A stretch of 15,860 nucleotides of DNA from Candidatus Bathyarchaeota archaeon (GTDB lineage Archaea > Thermoproteota > Bathyarchaeia > Bathyarchaeales > Bathycorpusculaceae). The notes beneath the pieces are model-generated. The model ran no database searches, had not been told where the DNA came from, and saw nothing but the letters and a program-made list of their open reading frames with translations. The stretch is taken from NCBI GenBank assembly GCA_030589055.1, contig JAUUWK010000010.1:1-15860 (forward strand), read 5' to 3'. A program made the translations under genes and the position numbers. Each line of letters starts with the position of its first letter. The first letter of the stretch is position 1. Shown in pieces: positions 8,115 to 14,985 of this stretch.

Positions 8115-8825
8115 ATGAAAATGGGACAAATAAATTCAGCTTGTCTTCACGCAGAGGACATTATGCTCTATGGTTCCCACAATACCTTTCCAAGCGGTAA
8201 AAACTCGTCGACTCGACGAACTGGTTGCAAAGAAATGTGAAGGTACATACTGGAGCCATTGTTCGTTAGCAGCTGTAGTAGCTAAACCATAACTATTTTC
8301 AAAAAATGCTGAAATTATACTTCAGAAGCAGTCTTGGTGAGGTGTTGAAATCGGCATAGAAACAGGTTCGTCAGAACTAGCTAAGAAAATTATGCCAGCA
8401 AAAGCCCGTCCTTTTCAGCCGGAAGAGTGGGGTGAAGTTTATGCACTGGCATGGGATTGATACATAACAACAATTTGATCTGTGGGTGCACATTAATGGT
8501 GTGTGTTCCGGAAGAAACAGAGGAGGACGTCATCAAAACGATTGAGTCAATGGATGACCTTAGGGGCTTCAGAAGCTTGATCGTGCCCTTGTTTTTTGTT
8601 CCCATGGGTAAGCTGAAGAGTGAGGATTGGCTCAAGGAAACTGAGATGAATGAGCTTCATAAGGAGTTATTGGTCAAGTGTTTGAGGCATGATCTCTATT
8701 GGATAGATCAACCAATCCATTTGGGATTCGCTGGTAGATGGTATGGAAAGATTTTACACTCTTTGCATAAGGTTTTTGTGCAGATAGTGGAGTTTAAGAC
8801 AAAAAGTGCTGGAATCCAGACATAG
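8115..8825 (+). pseudogene. Radical SAM (B12-binding type) protein, multiply broken
   Basis: This is the C-terminal part of a B12-binding-domain radical SAM protein. In order, the plus strand shows LHAEDIMLYGSHNTF (8145-8189), a frameshift near 8190-8202, then RRLDELVAKKCEGTYWSHCS and LAAVVAKP, stopped by TAA (8290-8292). AEIILQKQSW follows, stopped by TGA (8338-8340), then GVEIGIETGSSELAKKIMPA to EEWGEV, a second frameshift at 8440-8450, and GMGLIHNNN. From there the frame stays open to 8825 (TLMVCVPEETEEDVIKTIES, later GFRSLIVPLFFVPMGKLK and RWYGK). Read together, the pieces form one continuous radical SAM core and C-terminus. The N-terminal half, with the cobalamin domain and the CxxxCxxC cluster motif, is absent. 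An ATG at 8451 could give 124 aa, but a functional product is unlikely. Confidence 0.8.
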
Positions 8826-8956
8826 TAGAGTCAACTGTTTAATCAGAAAATTTTTCAGAAGTTCAAAAACACTAGGTTGTTCATAAAGGGTACCTCAGCT
8901 TCCTTTACTCCACAGCCTACTTTTGAATTATGGACAGCGCTGATGATTCAACTATT

Positions 8957-9157
8957 TCACTGTTTTTCTGGTTCTTCTGGTTCTTTCCACTTTTCTATGA
9001 TTAGTTTGTCTTCTCCAATTTTGAAATGTACCTTTACACGTATGGAATCTGCGCCTTTGAATGGAAACATACTGTCTTCAGCAAAGTACACTGGTAGATA
9101 AATCAAGTATTTGCCATCTGTCCTTCTGAACAAGCGGCCTCTTCCTTCACTGACCAT
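8957..9157 (-). CDS. Small AbrB-like archaeal protein, 66 aa
   Basis: This small acidic-tailed protein has a layout resembling the SpoVT/AbrB swapped-hairpin fold: GRGRLFRRTDGKYLIYLP, then AEDSMFPF, then paired strands VKVHFKIGEDKLIIEKW, and a Glu/Pro-rich tail (KEPEEPEKQ). The ATG is preceded by GAGGTG with seven bases of spacing, which fixes the start. A good TATA-like box (GGTTAAATACTT, complement of about 9211-9222) lies about 55 bases upstream. It stands alone between the radical SAM pseudogene and the CBS gene. Proteins of this fold usually bind DNA or act as antitoxins, but no toxin partner is adjacent. The gene looks intact; the fold is my inference from pattern only. Confidence 0.7.
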   Translation of the reverse strand: MVSEGRGRLFRRTDGKYLIYLPVYFAEDSMFPFKGADSIRVKVHFKIGEDKLIIEKWKEPEEPEKQ

Positions 9158-9210
9158 TTGTTAACACCTCAATTATATTCTGGCTTAATAGCTAGGCTAG
9201 TAAAAGAAAG

Positions 9211-9222
9211 AAGTATTTAACC
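9211..9222 (-). promoter_or_regulatory. Candidate TATA box of the small AbrB-like gene
   Basis: The minus strand reads GGTTAAATACTT. It lies about 55 bases upstream of the ATG at 9157, so transcription would start near 9188 with a leader of about 30 bases that contains the GAGGTG ribosome-binding site. This is judged by sequence pattern and spacing alone. Confidence 0.4.
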
Positions 9223-9506
9223 TTTATTCTCATCTTTTCACAAAACCAGTAATCATTGATTCATATGAGCCATCTCAACATATCCGCACATTCACACTAT
9301 TCTGTAGCTGCAACATTGCAAGCGAACTAGCGTGTATCATGTGCAAGCAAATGTTTCTTCCTGTTTAATAGATACCCAATGAAAAATCGTAATCTTTGTA
9401 TACCCAAACTTTTTCCTAACTAAAGCTTTTCTGATTTTTCCGGAAGGTCAAAACACATAAAGGACTAAGCCTATAACAATTGTCTGTAGCTTGGAGGAAA
9501 AGTGAG
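9223..9506. other. Intergenic region between divergent small gene and CBS gene
   Basis: No gene is seen. The region should hold the promoter of the CBS gene. A TATA-like CATAAAGGAC lies near 9453-9462, about 50 bases before the ATG, and TTCCGGAA near 9437-9444 is a short perfect palindrome that could bind a dimeric regulator. Otherwise it is AT-rich without repeats. Confidence 0.3.
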
Positions 9507-9938
9507 ATGGCAGGTATAGTCCTCGTTAGAGATGTAATGTCAAAAGATGTGAGGGTCGTGCGACCCGACTCCAGCGTCAAAGAAGTGGTAGCCACTATGA
9601 CCAAGTTTGACATAGGCTCCATAGTAGTTGTGCAAGGCAAAAGACCAGTAGGCATCATAACCGAGCGTGACATCCTCAGAAGGGTAGTGCAGCCATGCTT
9701 AGCCCCAGAGGTCCTCACTGCGAGGCAAGTTATGACCAGCTCGGTGGTAACCATCCGCGAAACGGCCAGCATAGATGAAGCATCTAAACTCATGGCAAAG
9801 AAAAAAGTCAAAAAACTTCCAGTCATGAACAAGGAGAAACTTATCGGTATGTTGACGCTCACAGACATCGTAACTAAAGTTCCAACGATGCTCTCCATAC
9901 TGGAAGAACTCTTAAGACCTTATCACCGTTCACACTGA
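9507..9938 (+). CDS. Two-CBS-domain protein
   Basis: This 143-residue protein is made almost entirely of a tandem CBS (Bateman) pair, a module that binds adenosyl ligands such as AMP, ATP or SAM and reports energy state. CBS1 spans about residues 7-64 (VRDVMSKDVRVVRPDSSVKE, then DIGSIVVV and GIITERDILRRVV). CBS2 spans about 74-128 (ARQVMTSSVVTIRETASIDE, then KLPVMNKEKLIGMLTLTDI). The chosen ATG has GGAGG nine bases upstream; a longer in-frame start at TTG 9480 would put that ribosome-binding site inside the gene. There is no fused enzyme domain. It is monocistronic, about 170 bases before tRNA-Asn, so the regulated partner cannot be read from context. Confidence 0.93.
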   Translation: MAGIVLVRDVMSKDVRVVRPDSSVKEVVATMTKFDIGSIVVVQGKRPVGIITERDILRRVVQPCLAPEVLTARQVMTSSVVTIRETASIDEASKLMAKKKVKKLPVMNKEKLIGMLTLTDIVTKVPTMLSILEELLRPYHRSH

Positions 9939-10063
9939 ATACGCCACTGAACTCCTGTTTTCTGTATCTCGTGCTTGGGCTTTTCCTATCCTAGTTTTCC
10001 GGTTTAGCGTGCGTGAAATCAAAATAAGACTTAGGTTGTCAGCAAAACTGTTCAACGACTAAA

Positions 10064-10073
10064 TTTAAATATC
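10064..10073 (+). promoter_or_regulatory. Candidate TATA box of tRNA-Asn
   Basis: TTTAAATATC lies about 40 bases before the mature tRNA. That places the start of transcription near 10090-10095 and leaves a short 5' leader to be removed by RNase P. It is the most TATA-like sequence in the gap after the CBS gene. Confidence 0.5.
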
Positions 10074-10110
10074 ACTGAAAAACTCAAAACTCATAAAGCA
10101 TTAAGTATGA

Positions 10111-10184
10111 GCCGCCGTAGCTCAGCTAGGTAGAGCGGCTGGCTGTTAACCAGTTGGTCGTAGGTTCAAGTCCTACCGGCGGCG
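10111..10184 (+). tRNA. tRNA-Asn (anticodon GTT)
   Basis: A complete 74-nt cloverleaf can be drawn. The acceptor stem GCCGCCG (10111-10117) pairs with CGGCGGC (10177-10183), followed by discriminator G. The D stem is GCTC/GAGC. The anticodon stem GCTGG/CCAGT carries loop CTGTTAA with anticodon GTT at 10145-10147. The T stem GTAGG/CCTAC has loop TTCAAGT. There is no intron and CCA is not encoded. A 29-nt imperfect copy of its 3' end lies at 15700-15728, and integrase fragments begin about 70 bases downstream, so this gene may have served as an integration site. Confidence 0.97.
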
Positions 10185-10200
10185 CTTTCAACATCATTTT

Positions 10201-10238
10201 CGTAAACCCGCGACCGGTAGACAGCGTAAACCTGCGAC
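10201..10238 (+). repeat. Pair of 14-nt direct repeats beside tRNA-Asn
   Basis: CGTAAACCCGCGAC (10201-10214) and CGTAAACCTGCGAC (10225-10238) match at 13 of 14 positions, with a start-to-start distance of 24 bases. They lie between the tRNA 3' end and the integrase remnant, where arm-type integrase binding sites are often found. Confidence 0.6.
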
Positions 10239-10252
10239 TCTCGCGACAGCAT

Positions 10253-10381
10253 CTATTTCCGTTTTCTAAAGACTTTAGCGCCATTGTGCTCGCAAACATA
10301 TTCGAATCCTTTGTCCACCAGCTCACAGATTTCTTTGGTTGTCAGAGCAACTCGGGAAACATGTGTGTCCTCTAGCGCGCG
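10253..10381 (-). pseudogene. Tyrosine integrase, C-terminal remnant
   Basis: On the minus strand an uninterrupted 42-codon frame ends at TAG (10253-10255). It reads LEDTHVSRVALTTKEICELV, then KGFEYVCEHNGAKVFRKRK. This resembles the extreme C-terminus of archaeal tyrosine recombinases, which end in an 'EEA-KLVE-GFEYV' helix and a basic 'KIFRKRK' tail after the catalytic tyrosine. An in-frame TAG (10382-10384) closes the frame upstream. Just beyond it, PYLHQTV could be the decayed tyrosine region. It lies about 70 bases from the tRNA-Asn 3' end, the usual place for an integrase that targets a tRNA gene. The rest of the gene is missing here; a matching N-terminal part is at 11388-11700. A perfect 12-bp palindrome (TAGCGCGCGCTA, 10373-10384) sits at its broken edge. 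Confidence 0.6.
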
Positions 10382-10502
10382 CTATATGTTCGTTACAGTC
10401 TGGTGAAGGTATGGTTGAGGACTCCAAAGAAGAGATTGGCGATATTATATAAGTATCATCAAGATCCCAGTTTTTTTGAGCCCTTCTTTTGGCAACAGAG
10501 AC

Positions 10503-10518
10503 ACCCCCCTAGGGGGGT
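10503..10518. repeat. Perfect 16-bp palindrome upstream of AbrB-like gene
   Basis: ACCCCCCTAGGGGGGT is a perfect inverted repeat with no spacer. It lies about 120 bases upstream of the tandem AbrB-like frame and about 50 bases before that gene's likely TATA box (10567-10576). It could be an operator for a dimeric DNA-binding protein. As RNA, the lack of a loop makes a classic terminator less likely. Confidence 0.55.
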
Positions 10519-10637
10519 CTTCTCCGATGGAAACGTCTGTTTCAAAGTGCTTTTCAAAAACGAAATCTTTAAATGGCTTAGGCTACGGCAAGTGTTTACA
10601 AGAATAGTCTCGTATTTACATAGAAAGGTGAAAGAGA

Positions 10638-10907
10638 ATAGTTCTGGAAAATGAAGAGCAGTTTCTTGCTCGTTTGCAGCGAGGCGGCAGAGTTCAAGTT
10701 CCACGTCTCGTCCGCTGGAAAAACCGGCTTGAGGCAGGTGAAATTTTCGTAGTTACAATATTCAACTCTCTTAGTCAGACTTTTTACGGTCGATTCTGCA
10801 TGGACGGCAGAATCAGCATTCCCAAGATTGTGCGAGAAGAACTTAAAATTAAGCCCGGAGATCTCTTGACAGTCCGGTTAAATCCGATCAAGCGAGCCCC
10901 CCTATGA
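10638..10907 (+). CDS. Tandem AbrB-like DNA-binding protein, start codon uncertain
   Basis: The product carries two successive AbrB/SpoVT-type half-domains. The first is FLARLQRGGRVQVPRLVRWK with LEAGEIFVVTI; the second is FYGRFCMDGRISIPKIVREE with LKIKPGDLLTVRL. The pattern 'GR-IP--VR---L--GD-L-V' is characteristic. The frame opens at 10632. AGGTGA at 10626-10631 is correctly spaced for a start at 10638, but the codon there is ATA, followed by GTT and CTG (10644). The first standard start is TTG at 10674, which would cut into the first domain. So either the gene uses a rare start or its ATG has mutated to ATA. Proteins of this type are usually transcription regulators or antitoxins; no toxin is beside it. 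A TATA-like TTTAAATGG (near 10568) lies upstream. Confidence 0.6.
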   Translation: MVLENEEQFLARLQRGGRVQVPRLVRWKNRLEAGEIFVVTIFNSLSQTFYGRFCMDGRISIPKIVREELKIKPGDLLTVRLNPIKRAPL

Positions 10908-11110
10908 CTTCTCTTTGGCCAGGGCCCCTCCAGCTTCTCAGCTATGTCTGTCTTTAACTTTCCCCTCATTTGAGGGTAATGTTCCGTTCTGTTTAACTAA
11001 GTCAGTTCTCAAACCTTGCCTTTCCTTCGCTAATTCTCTCTCTCAATATCCAGAAGCAGCACAAATTCACGAGCCTTGTGGCTTCTGCTTTGGCACTTCC
11101 ATCCTGAAAC
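10902..11110 (-). pseudogene. Heavily decayed unidentified coding region
   Basis: The minus strand shows coding-like stretches in shifting frames: AREFVLLLDIERE, then LAKERQGLRTDLVKQNGTLP, then IAEKLEGP, then LAKEKS with TAG at 10902-10904. Each switch would need a one-base frameshift, so this is at best a dead gene, probably for a Lys/Glu-rich helical protein. I cannot name the family. Its 3' end overlaps the stop of the convergent AbrB-like gene by a few bases. The open plus-strand frame over the same DNA (10915-11217) has a low-complexity Ser/Pro/Cys composition and is probably not coding. Confidence 0.3.
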
Positions 11111-11201
11111 TTGCTAGAGTAGCCTCTCCGTCTTACACGTGTAGGACTTTTCAGCTAGAACCTAGACGCTCTACGATAATGTTGTTTTACAGGAGGCAGA
11201 C

Positions 11202-11396
11202 TCAGATTTTTGTATAGTCGTAGGCTTGTTTTATGAGTTGTAATGCATAGTTTAGTTGATCCGAGGTTCTAATGGAAAAGCCTCTTTCTTCGCCTCCTGC
11301 TCTGAAGAACCAGCCTTTATACTGTTTTGCCAGGTTTAGTTTATCATCGAATTTGGTTGGGTCAACTCGGATTCTGATGTGAACCTTCTGTATTCT
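11202..11396 (-). pseudogene. C-terminal fragment of an unidentified protein
   Basis: A minus-strand frame ending in TGA (11202-11204) encodes a well-formed C-terminus: PRIQKVHIRIRVDPTKFDD, KLNLAKQYKGWFFRAGGEER, then GFSIRTSDQLNYALQLIKQ and AYDYTKI. It has no start. Upstream it runs into the integrase remnant, which uses the neighbouring frame over 11388-11400. The sequence looks genuinely coding (alternating strands, an aromatic-rich KGWFFRAGG motif and an amphipathic end helix), but I do not recognise the family. The likely history is a deletion that joined the middle of the integrase to the tail of another minus-strand gene. Confidence 0.5.
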
Positions 11397-11700
11397 AGGC
11401 TTAATGCTTCTCCTATTCGCATGCCGGTTTCTTTCAAAATTTGAAGTATCGCAGAGATGGTTTTACCTGTGGAAGCAATTAATGAGTCTAGTTCTTTCTC
11501 GAGGGGTATGAAGGGCAGTTTTCTGGTAATCTTGCATTGTGGTTTTTCCCATGCCAATCCATGAAATTTCAGGAAACCGTCGTACACTGTGGCAGCAAAA
11601 TGTTTGCTTTGTTACTTCTTTCAGACTTCGTCTAATAAACCCGCATGGGAACCGCACAGTTCTAGTATATGCTTGGTTGTTGATGAAATGAACACGCAAT
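11388..11700 (-). pseudogene. Tyrosine integrase, N-terminal/middle remnant
   Basis: On the minus strand the frame from about 11611 reads SKHFAATVYDGFLKFHGLAW, then KPQCKITRKLPFIPLEKELD and SLIASTGKTISAILQILKE, ending at TGMRIGEALSLE. This is the end of the core-binding domain and the start of the catalytic domain of an archaeal tyrosine recombinase; the Arg in TGMRIGEAL corresponds to the first catalytic arginine. The remaining catalytic residues are missing because homology stops near 11388, where an unrelated frame begins. Upstream, a TAA (11612-11614) and frame changes break up the N-terminal part (SLKEVTKQ in another frame, to about 11700). A matching C-terminal end lies about 1 kb away at 10253-10381 on the same strand. 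The gene is certainly inactive. Confidence 0.72.
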
Positions 11701-11820
11701 TAGCCCCAATTTGATTCAGATAGAAGAATCACTGAAACTTTATTACTATTTTTGACGCTTTAACATATGCTCTGGGAAAAGAAAGTTCAAATGGGAATTC
11801 TGTGCAGAGAGGGGTGGAAA

Positions 11821-14430
11821 ATGAAGTTAAAATTGTTTAAAATCATTGTACTAGCACTGTTTCTGACAAGTATGCGAGTTGTTGACATTCAATCAGTTGT
11901 ACCGCAGCAGACTGGCAGGACGAACTTGGCTGTGTTAGAATTCGATTTCCCTTCTCTCTCCGTGACTGAAGGCCTTGTTTATGACTCTGTTAAGATGCAA
12001 GGATTGCCTCAACACGGTGCTGCTGGCGAACCCATTTTACCTTTCAAGACAGTTAAAATCCTGATTCCACAAGGCAAAGACGTGCAAAGCGTTGACGTAA
12101 CTGCCAGCAATAGGAAAGTGTTGAAAGACAATTTTCATGTGGAATACGGCAAAACACCTATCCCGTTTTCTACCAATATCACCGTTGAAGATCAGCCCAA
12201 CCAAGCAATTTACTGTTCCGCGAATCCTTTTCCATGTGTGTTGTTTTCACAGAAGTCAGAACATTGTTTTAGAGGCTATAAAATACTCACACTGAGGCTT
12301 CATCCAGTTCAGTACTTCCCAAAAACAAGTGAATTATCTTACTTTGAGAGAATGACTGTAACCGTAAAAACAATAGCAGGCAACAATGTTTCCCCGTTGT
12401 TTAGAAATCTACAAAGAGACAGAGAACTCGTTTCAGACATTGTGGACAATCCAAGTGAAGTAGAGAGTTACACCGAAACGACAAAGCCTGCTCAACACAT
12501 AAGTCTTGCAAACCCTTCAGATTCGTACGACTACGTTATCATAACAAACAATACCCTAAAGTCTTCATTTCAACCATTGATCGACTGGAAAATCCAAAAG
12601 GGACTCAATGCAACGATCGTTTCAGTGGAAGACATCATGAATGATCCAGACTATCACTGCGATGGTTTGTTTGGCGACGGTTATGGAGTTCAATTCAACG
12701 GCACTCAAGCGCATATCAGAAATTTCATAAAAGATGCGTACATCAACTGGGGGACTGAATACGTTCTGTTGGGAGGAGATGATGAAATCATCCCTGCGAG
12801 AGGCGTTTATGCTTACACCAGTGGATACTACTTGGGAAGTGGGGAGGCTGATTACAACATGCCCTGCGACATGTATTATGGAGCCCTCGACGGAAGCTGG
12901 AACAACGACAATGACCCTATATTCGGGGAAGGCATCTGTCACGACGACGATGAGGGGCCTGAAAATGGAACTGCTGGAGAAGAAGCAGATTTCTTCGCCG
13001 AAGTATACATTGGAAGAGCGCCAGTTGATACGTCACAAGAAGCAACGAATTTTGTCACGAAAACTTTGGCGTATGAGCAAAATCCTAACGCGAGCTATCT
13101 TAAAAAGGCCTTGATGATTGGACAAACCCTTGACGCTGAGACAGAAGGTGGAAATGGAAAAGACCTTGTAACCAACATAATCCCTCAGTATACAACAACA
13201 AGATTGTACAGCAGAGACGGAACGTTCAGCCGTTCTGCTGTAATAAACGAAATGAACAGTGGCGCCCACATAGTAAACGACAATGGACATGCAAACTACG
13301 ACACAGTTATGGGATTGTATAGGTCAGATGTCGACAGTCTCACCAATACTGACTATTTCATGGCATACAGCATAGGTTGTTATTCTGCAGCATTTGACAA
13401 CGCAACGAGTGGAACTGGTGAGGCAATCGGAGAACATTTCATCACCTCAAATGGAGGCGCTTTTGCATACATAGGTAACTCCAGATATGGACTGTACCTT
13501 CCAGACTCGAATGATGGACCAGGAGACCGATACGACAGATCATTTTTCGAGGTGCTAAGCAACGGCACAAGAAATCTCGGCAAAGCACTGCAGCTCTCGA
13601 AGGAAATTCTATTCGACGAATTTGTTGACAGATGGACTTATTTCAATCTGAATTTGCTGGGAGACCCAGAGACGGAAATAGTAACAAGCATTGCGGCACC
13701 AGCAGCTCACTTTGAAACGAGAACTGACTTGTTGGCTCCACCCCGTTATAGGGAAAACGTAAGTCTTCGAGGCACGGCAAAACGAGGCACAGCTGTAGGC
13801 TCAACATTCAGCAACCACACGATTGAATTCGGCGTAGGAACAAACTCTACATTTTGGTCGTCTACCGGAGTTAGTTTGACAGACAATGGCGAGAGCGAAG
13901 TGGTCAACGGAATTCTTGGTATTTGGAACACCAGCTTGGTAGACGATGGAACCTATACTTTGAGATTAACTGTTAACGATGCTGATGGCAATATAGGGGA
14001 AGACCAGACTGTAATAATCGTTGACACCACTCCCCCGAACATAACGGGTGTGTCTCAAACTCCATTGGAGGACAACGTGCTACCGGAAGATGAAGTCAAA
14101 GTCAACGCTACAGTCACCGATAACCTAAATGGAATCAAACAAGTAGTTCTAAACTACACTAATGGCAACGGAACGTGGATTACTGTCAACATGACTAATC
14201 TTGAAGGAAACATCTGGAATGGAACCATACCTGCGTTTCCATACTGCACTAATGTAACATATGCTATTATGGCGGAGGATAATGCTGGTAACACAATAAC
14301 AACAGAAGAAATGGAATATGAATATCAATATCACGTAATTCCAGAATTTACATCATTCCTTATTCTACCACTATTCTTGATAGCAACATTACCAGCAGTC
14401 ATACTCTACAGAAGAAAACAAGGTACGTAG
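11821..14430 (+). CDS. Secreted peptidase, family C25 (gingipain-like), cell-surface anchored
   Basis: This large extracellular cysteine protease belongs to the C25 (gingipain) family. The ATG has AGAGGGGTGG just upstream; an in-frame start at 11767 would bury the signal peptide. Of 869 residues, 1 to about 24 form a signal peptide (MKLKLFKIIVLALFLTS). Residues about 30-215 resemble a propeptide-like N-domain, and about 236-620 form the catalytic domain (YDYVIITNN, then YVLLGGDDEIIPAR). The probable catalytic pair is His490 in NDNGHANYD and Cys520 in YSIGCYSAAFD. Residues about 640-838 hold two Ig-like domains rich in N-glycosylation sequons. From 841 comes PEFTSFLILPLF, a membrane segment and a YRRK tail, matching PEF-type archaeal anchors. 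It is monocistronic, with a TATA-like CTTTAACATA (11758-11767), and lies inside a possible integrated element. It probably degrades external proteins; the exact substrate is unknown. Confidence 0.88.
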   Translation: MKLKLFKIIVLALFLTSMRVVDIQSVVPQQTGRTNLAVLEFDFPSLSVTEGLVYDSVKMQGLPQHGAAGEPILPFKTVKILIPQGKDVQSVDVTASNRKVLKDNFHVEYGKTPIPFSTNITVEDQPNQAIYCSANPFPCVLFSQKSEHCFRGYKILTLRLHPVQYFPKTSELSYFERMTVTVKTIAGNNVSPLFRNLQRDRELVSDIVDNPSEVESYTETTKPAQHISLANPSDSYDYVIITNNTLKSSFQPLIDWKIQKGLNATIVSVEDIMNDPDYHCDGLFGDGYGVQFNGTQAHIRNFIKDAYINWGTEYVLLGGDDEIIPARGVYAYTSGYYLGSGEADYNMPCDMYYGALDGSWNNDNDPIFGEGICHDDDEGPENGTAGEEADFFAEVYIGRAPVDTSQEATNFVTKTLAYEQNPNASYLKKALMIGQTLDAETEGGNGKDLVTNIIPQYTTTRLYSRDGTFSRSAVINEMNSGAHIVNDNGHANYDTVMGLYRSDVDSLTNTDYFMAYSIGCYSAAFDNATSGTGEAIGEHFITSNGGAFAYIGNSRYGLYLPDSNDGPGDRYDRSFFEVLSNGTRNLGKALQLSKEILFDEFVDRWTYFNLNLLGDPETEIVTSIAAPAAHFETRTDLLAPPRYRENVSLRGTAKRGTAVGSTFSNHTIEFGVGTNSTFWSSTGVSLTDNGESEVVNGILGIWNTSLVDDGTYTLRLTVNDADGNIGEDQTVIIVDTTPPNITGVSQTPLEDNVLPEDEVKVNATVTDNLNGIKQVVLNYTNGNGTWITVNMTNLEGNIWNGTIPAFPYCTNVTYAIMAEDNAGNTITTEEMEYEYQYHVIPEFTSFLILPLFLIATLPAVILYRRKQGT

Positions 14431-14439
14431 TAGAAGAAA

Positions 14440-14458
14440 AGGGGGGAGCGCGCCCCCT
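14440..14458 (+). terminator. Weak hairpin after the C25 peptidase gene
   Basis: AGGGGG and CCCCCT form a six-base-pair GC-rich stem around a seven-base loop, ten bases after the peptidase stop codon. No T-run follows, so termination here is uncertain in an archaeon, where T-rich tracts matter more than hairpins. Confidence 0.25.
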
Positions 14459-14552
14459 CTAAGACAGCATACATCAAGAATTAGCATCTATATTTCAAAT
14501 TCACAAACCATAAGTGCTTCGACAAAGAATATTGTATTTTCTGGAGAGTATG

Positions 14553-14702
14553 ATGTCGAAGATTGTTTTGCAGAAAAAAGAATCAGTTAAACACGTAAAA
14601 TGTCTCAAATGCAGGAAAAGGGGAGCAACAAGAGACGATGAATTGTGTGACAACTGCCGTTTTATACTCACTCTTGAGAACATCATGACAACCAAAGAAT
14701 GA
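14553..14702 (+). CDS. Small zinc-ribbon protein, 49 aa
   Basis: This short basic protein has one zinc-ribbon-like motif: CLKC, then CRKRGATRDDELCDNC, giving two CxxC pairs about 15 residues apart, which is ideal for a single zinc ion. It begins MSKIVLQKKESVKHVK and ends ILTLENIMTTKE. Two adjacent ATGs are possible; I chose the second because GGAG (14543-14546) is then six bases upstream. It stands alone between the peptidase gene and a gap. Such mini-ribbons often bind nucleic acid or join larger machines, but no specific role can be assigned. The paired cysteines make chance unlikely for so short a frame. Confidence 0.6.
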   Translation: MSKIVLQKKESVKHVKCLKCRKRGATRDDELCDNCRFILTLENIMTTKE

Positions 14703-14985
14703 CATTGGCAAGTGCTTCCTACCATCAGAGAAAAAGCTTACAGAAGTCTATGATAAAGCAGATTTGAAAGCATCAACATGTGCAACTTAGTTAACTCGAT
14801 TCTTTCACGGGTGAGCATTCTATTTTTTCTGTTCATGTGGTTCCTCTCAAGATACCTTATCGTATATCTTAATAAAGCAGTTCTTTCGCTGACCGATATA
14901 TATCAAGAATCGATATAAAGGACTCATCCAATAGTTGTCAAACAATCCTCTATTTGGTTCAGCATAACCATGCTTTTTGCACAGG
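14703..14985. other. Intergenic stretch with a possible tiny membrane peptide
   Basis: No secure gene is seen. A plus-strand frame at 14778-14918 encodes 46 residues with one hydrophobic segment (VSILFFLFMWFLSRYLIVYL) but lacks a ribosome-binding site. The AT-rich sequence near 14896-14920 contains CGATATA twice. Decayed DNA is an equally good reading. Confidence 0.2.

Noticed and set aside
8451..8825. Stand-alone 124-aa gene
   Set aside because: Its sequence is the C-terminal part of a radical SAM protein whose preceding part is readable upstream through lesions, so it is better treated as part of the pseudogene.
9416..9898. 160-codon open frame antisense to the CBS gene
   Set aside because: The plus strand has clear CBS motifs and a ribosome-binding site; the antisense frame is Ser/Thr/Met-rich shadow sequence.
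10403..10654. Open frame of 83 codons on the plus strand after the integrase fragment
   Set aside because: It runs through the 16-bp palindrome and the promoter region of the AbrB-like gene, has no ribosome-binding site, and shows no domain-like pattern.
10915..11217. Open frame of 100 codons on the plus strand
   Set aside because: Its Ser/Cys/Pro-rich composition and the coding-like fragments on the opposite strand suggest it is the shadow of decayed minus-strand DNA.
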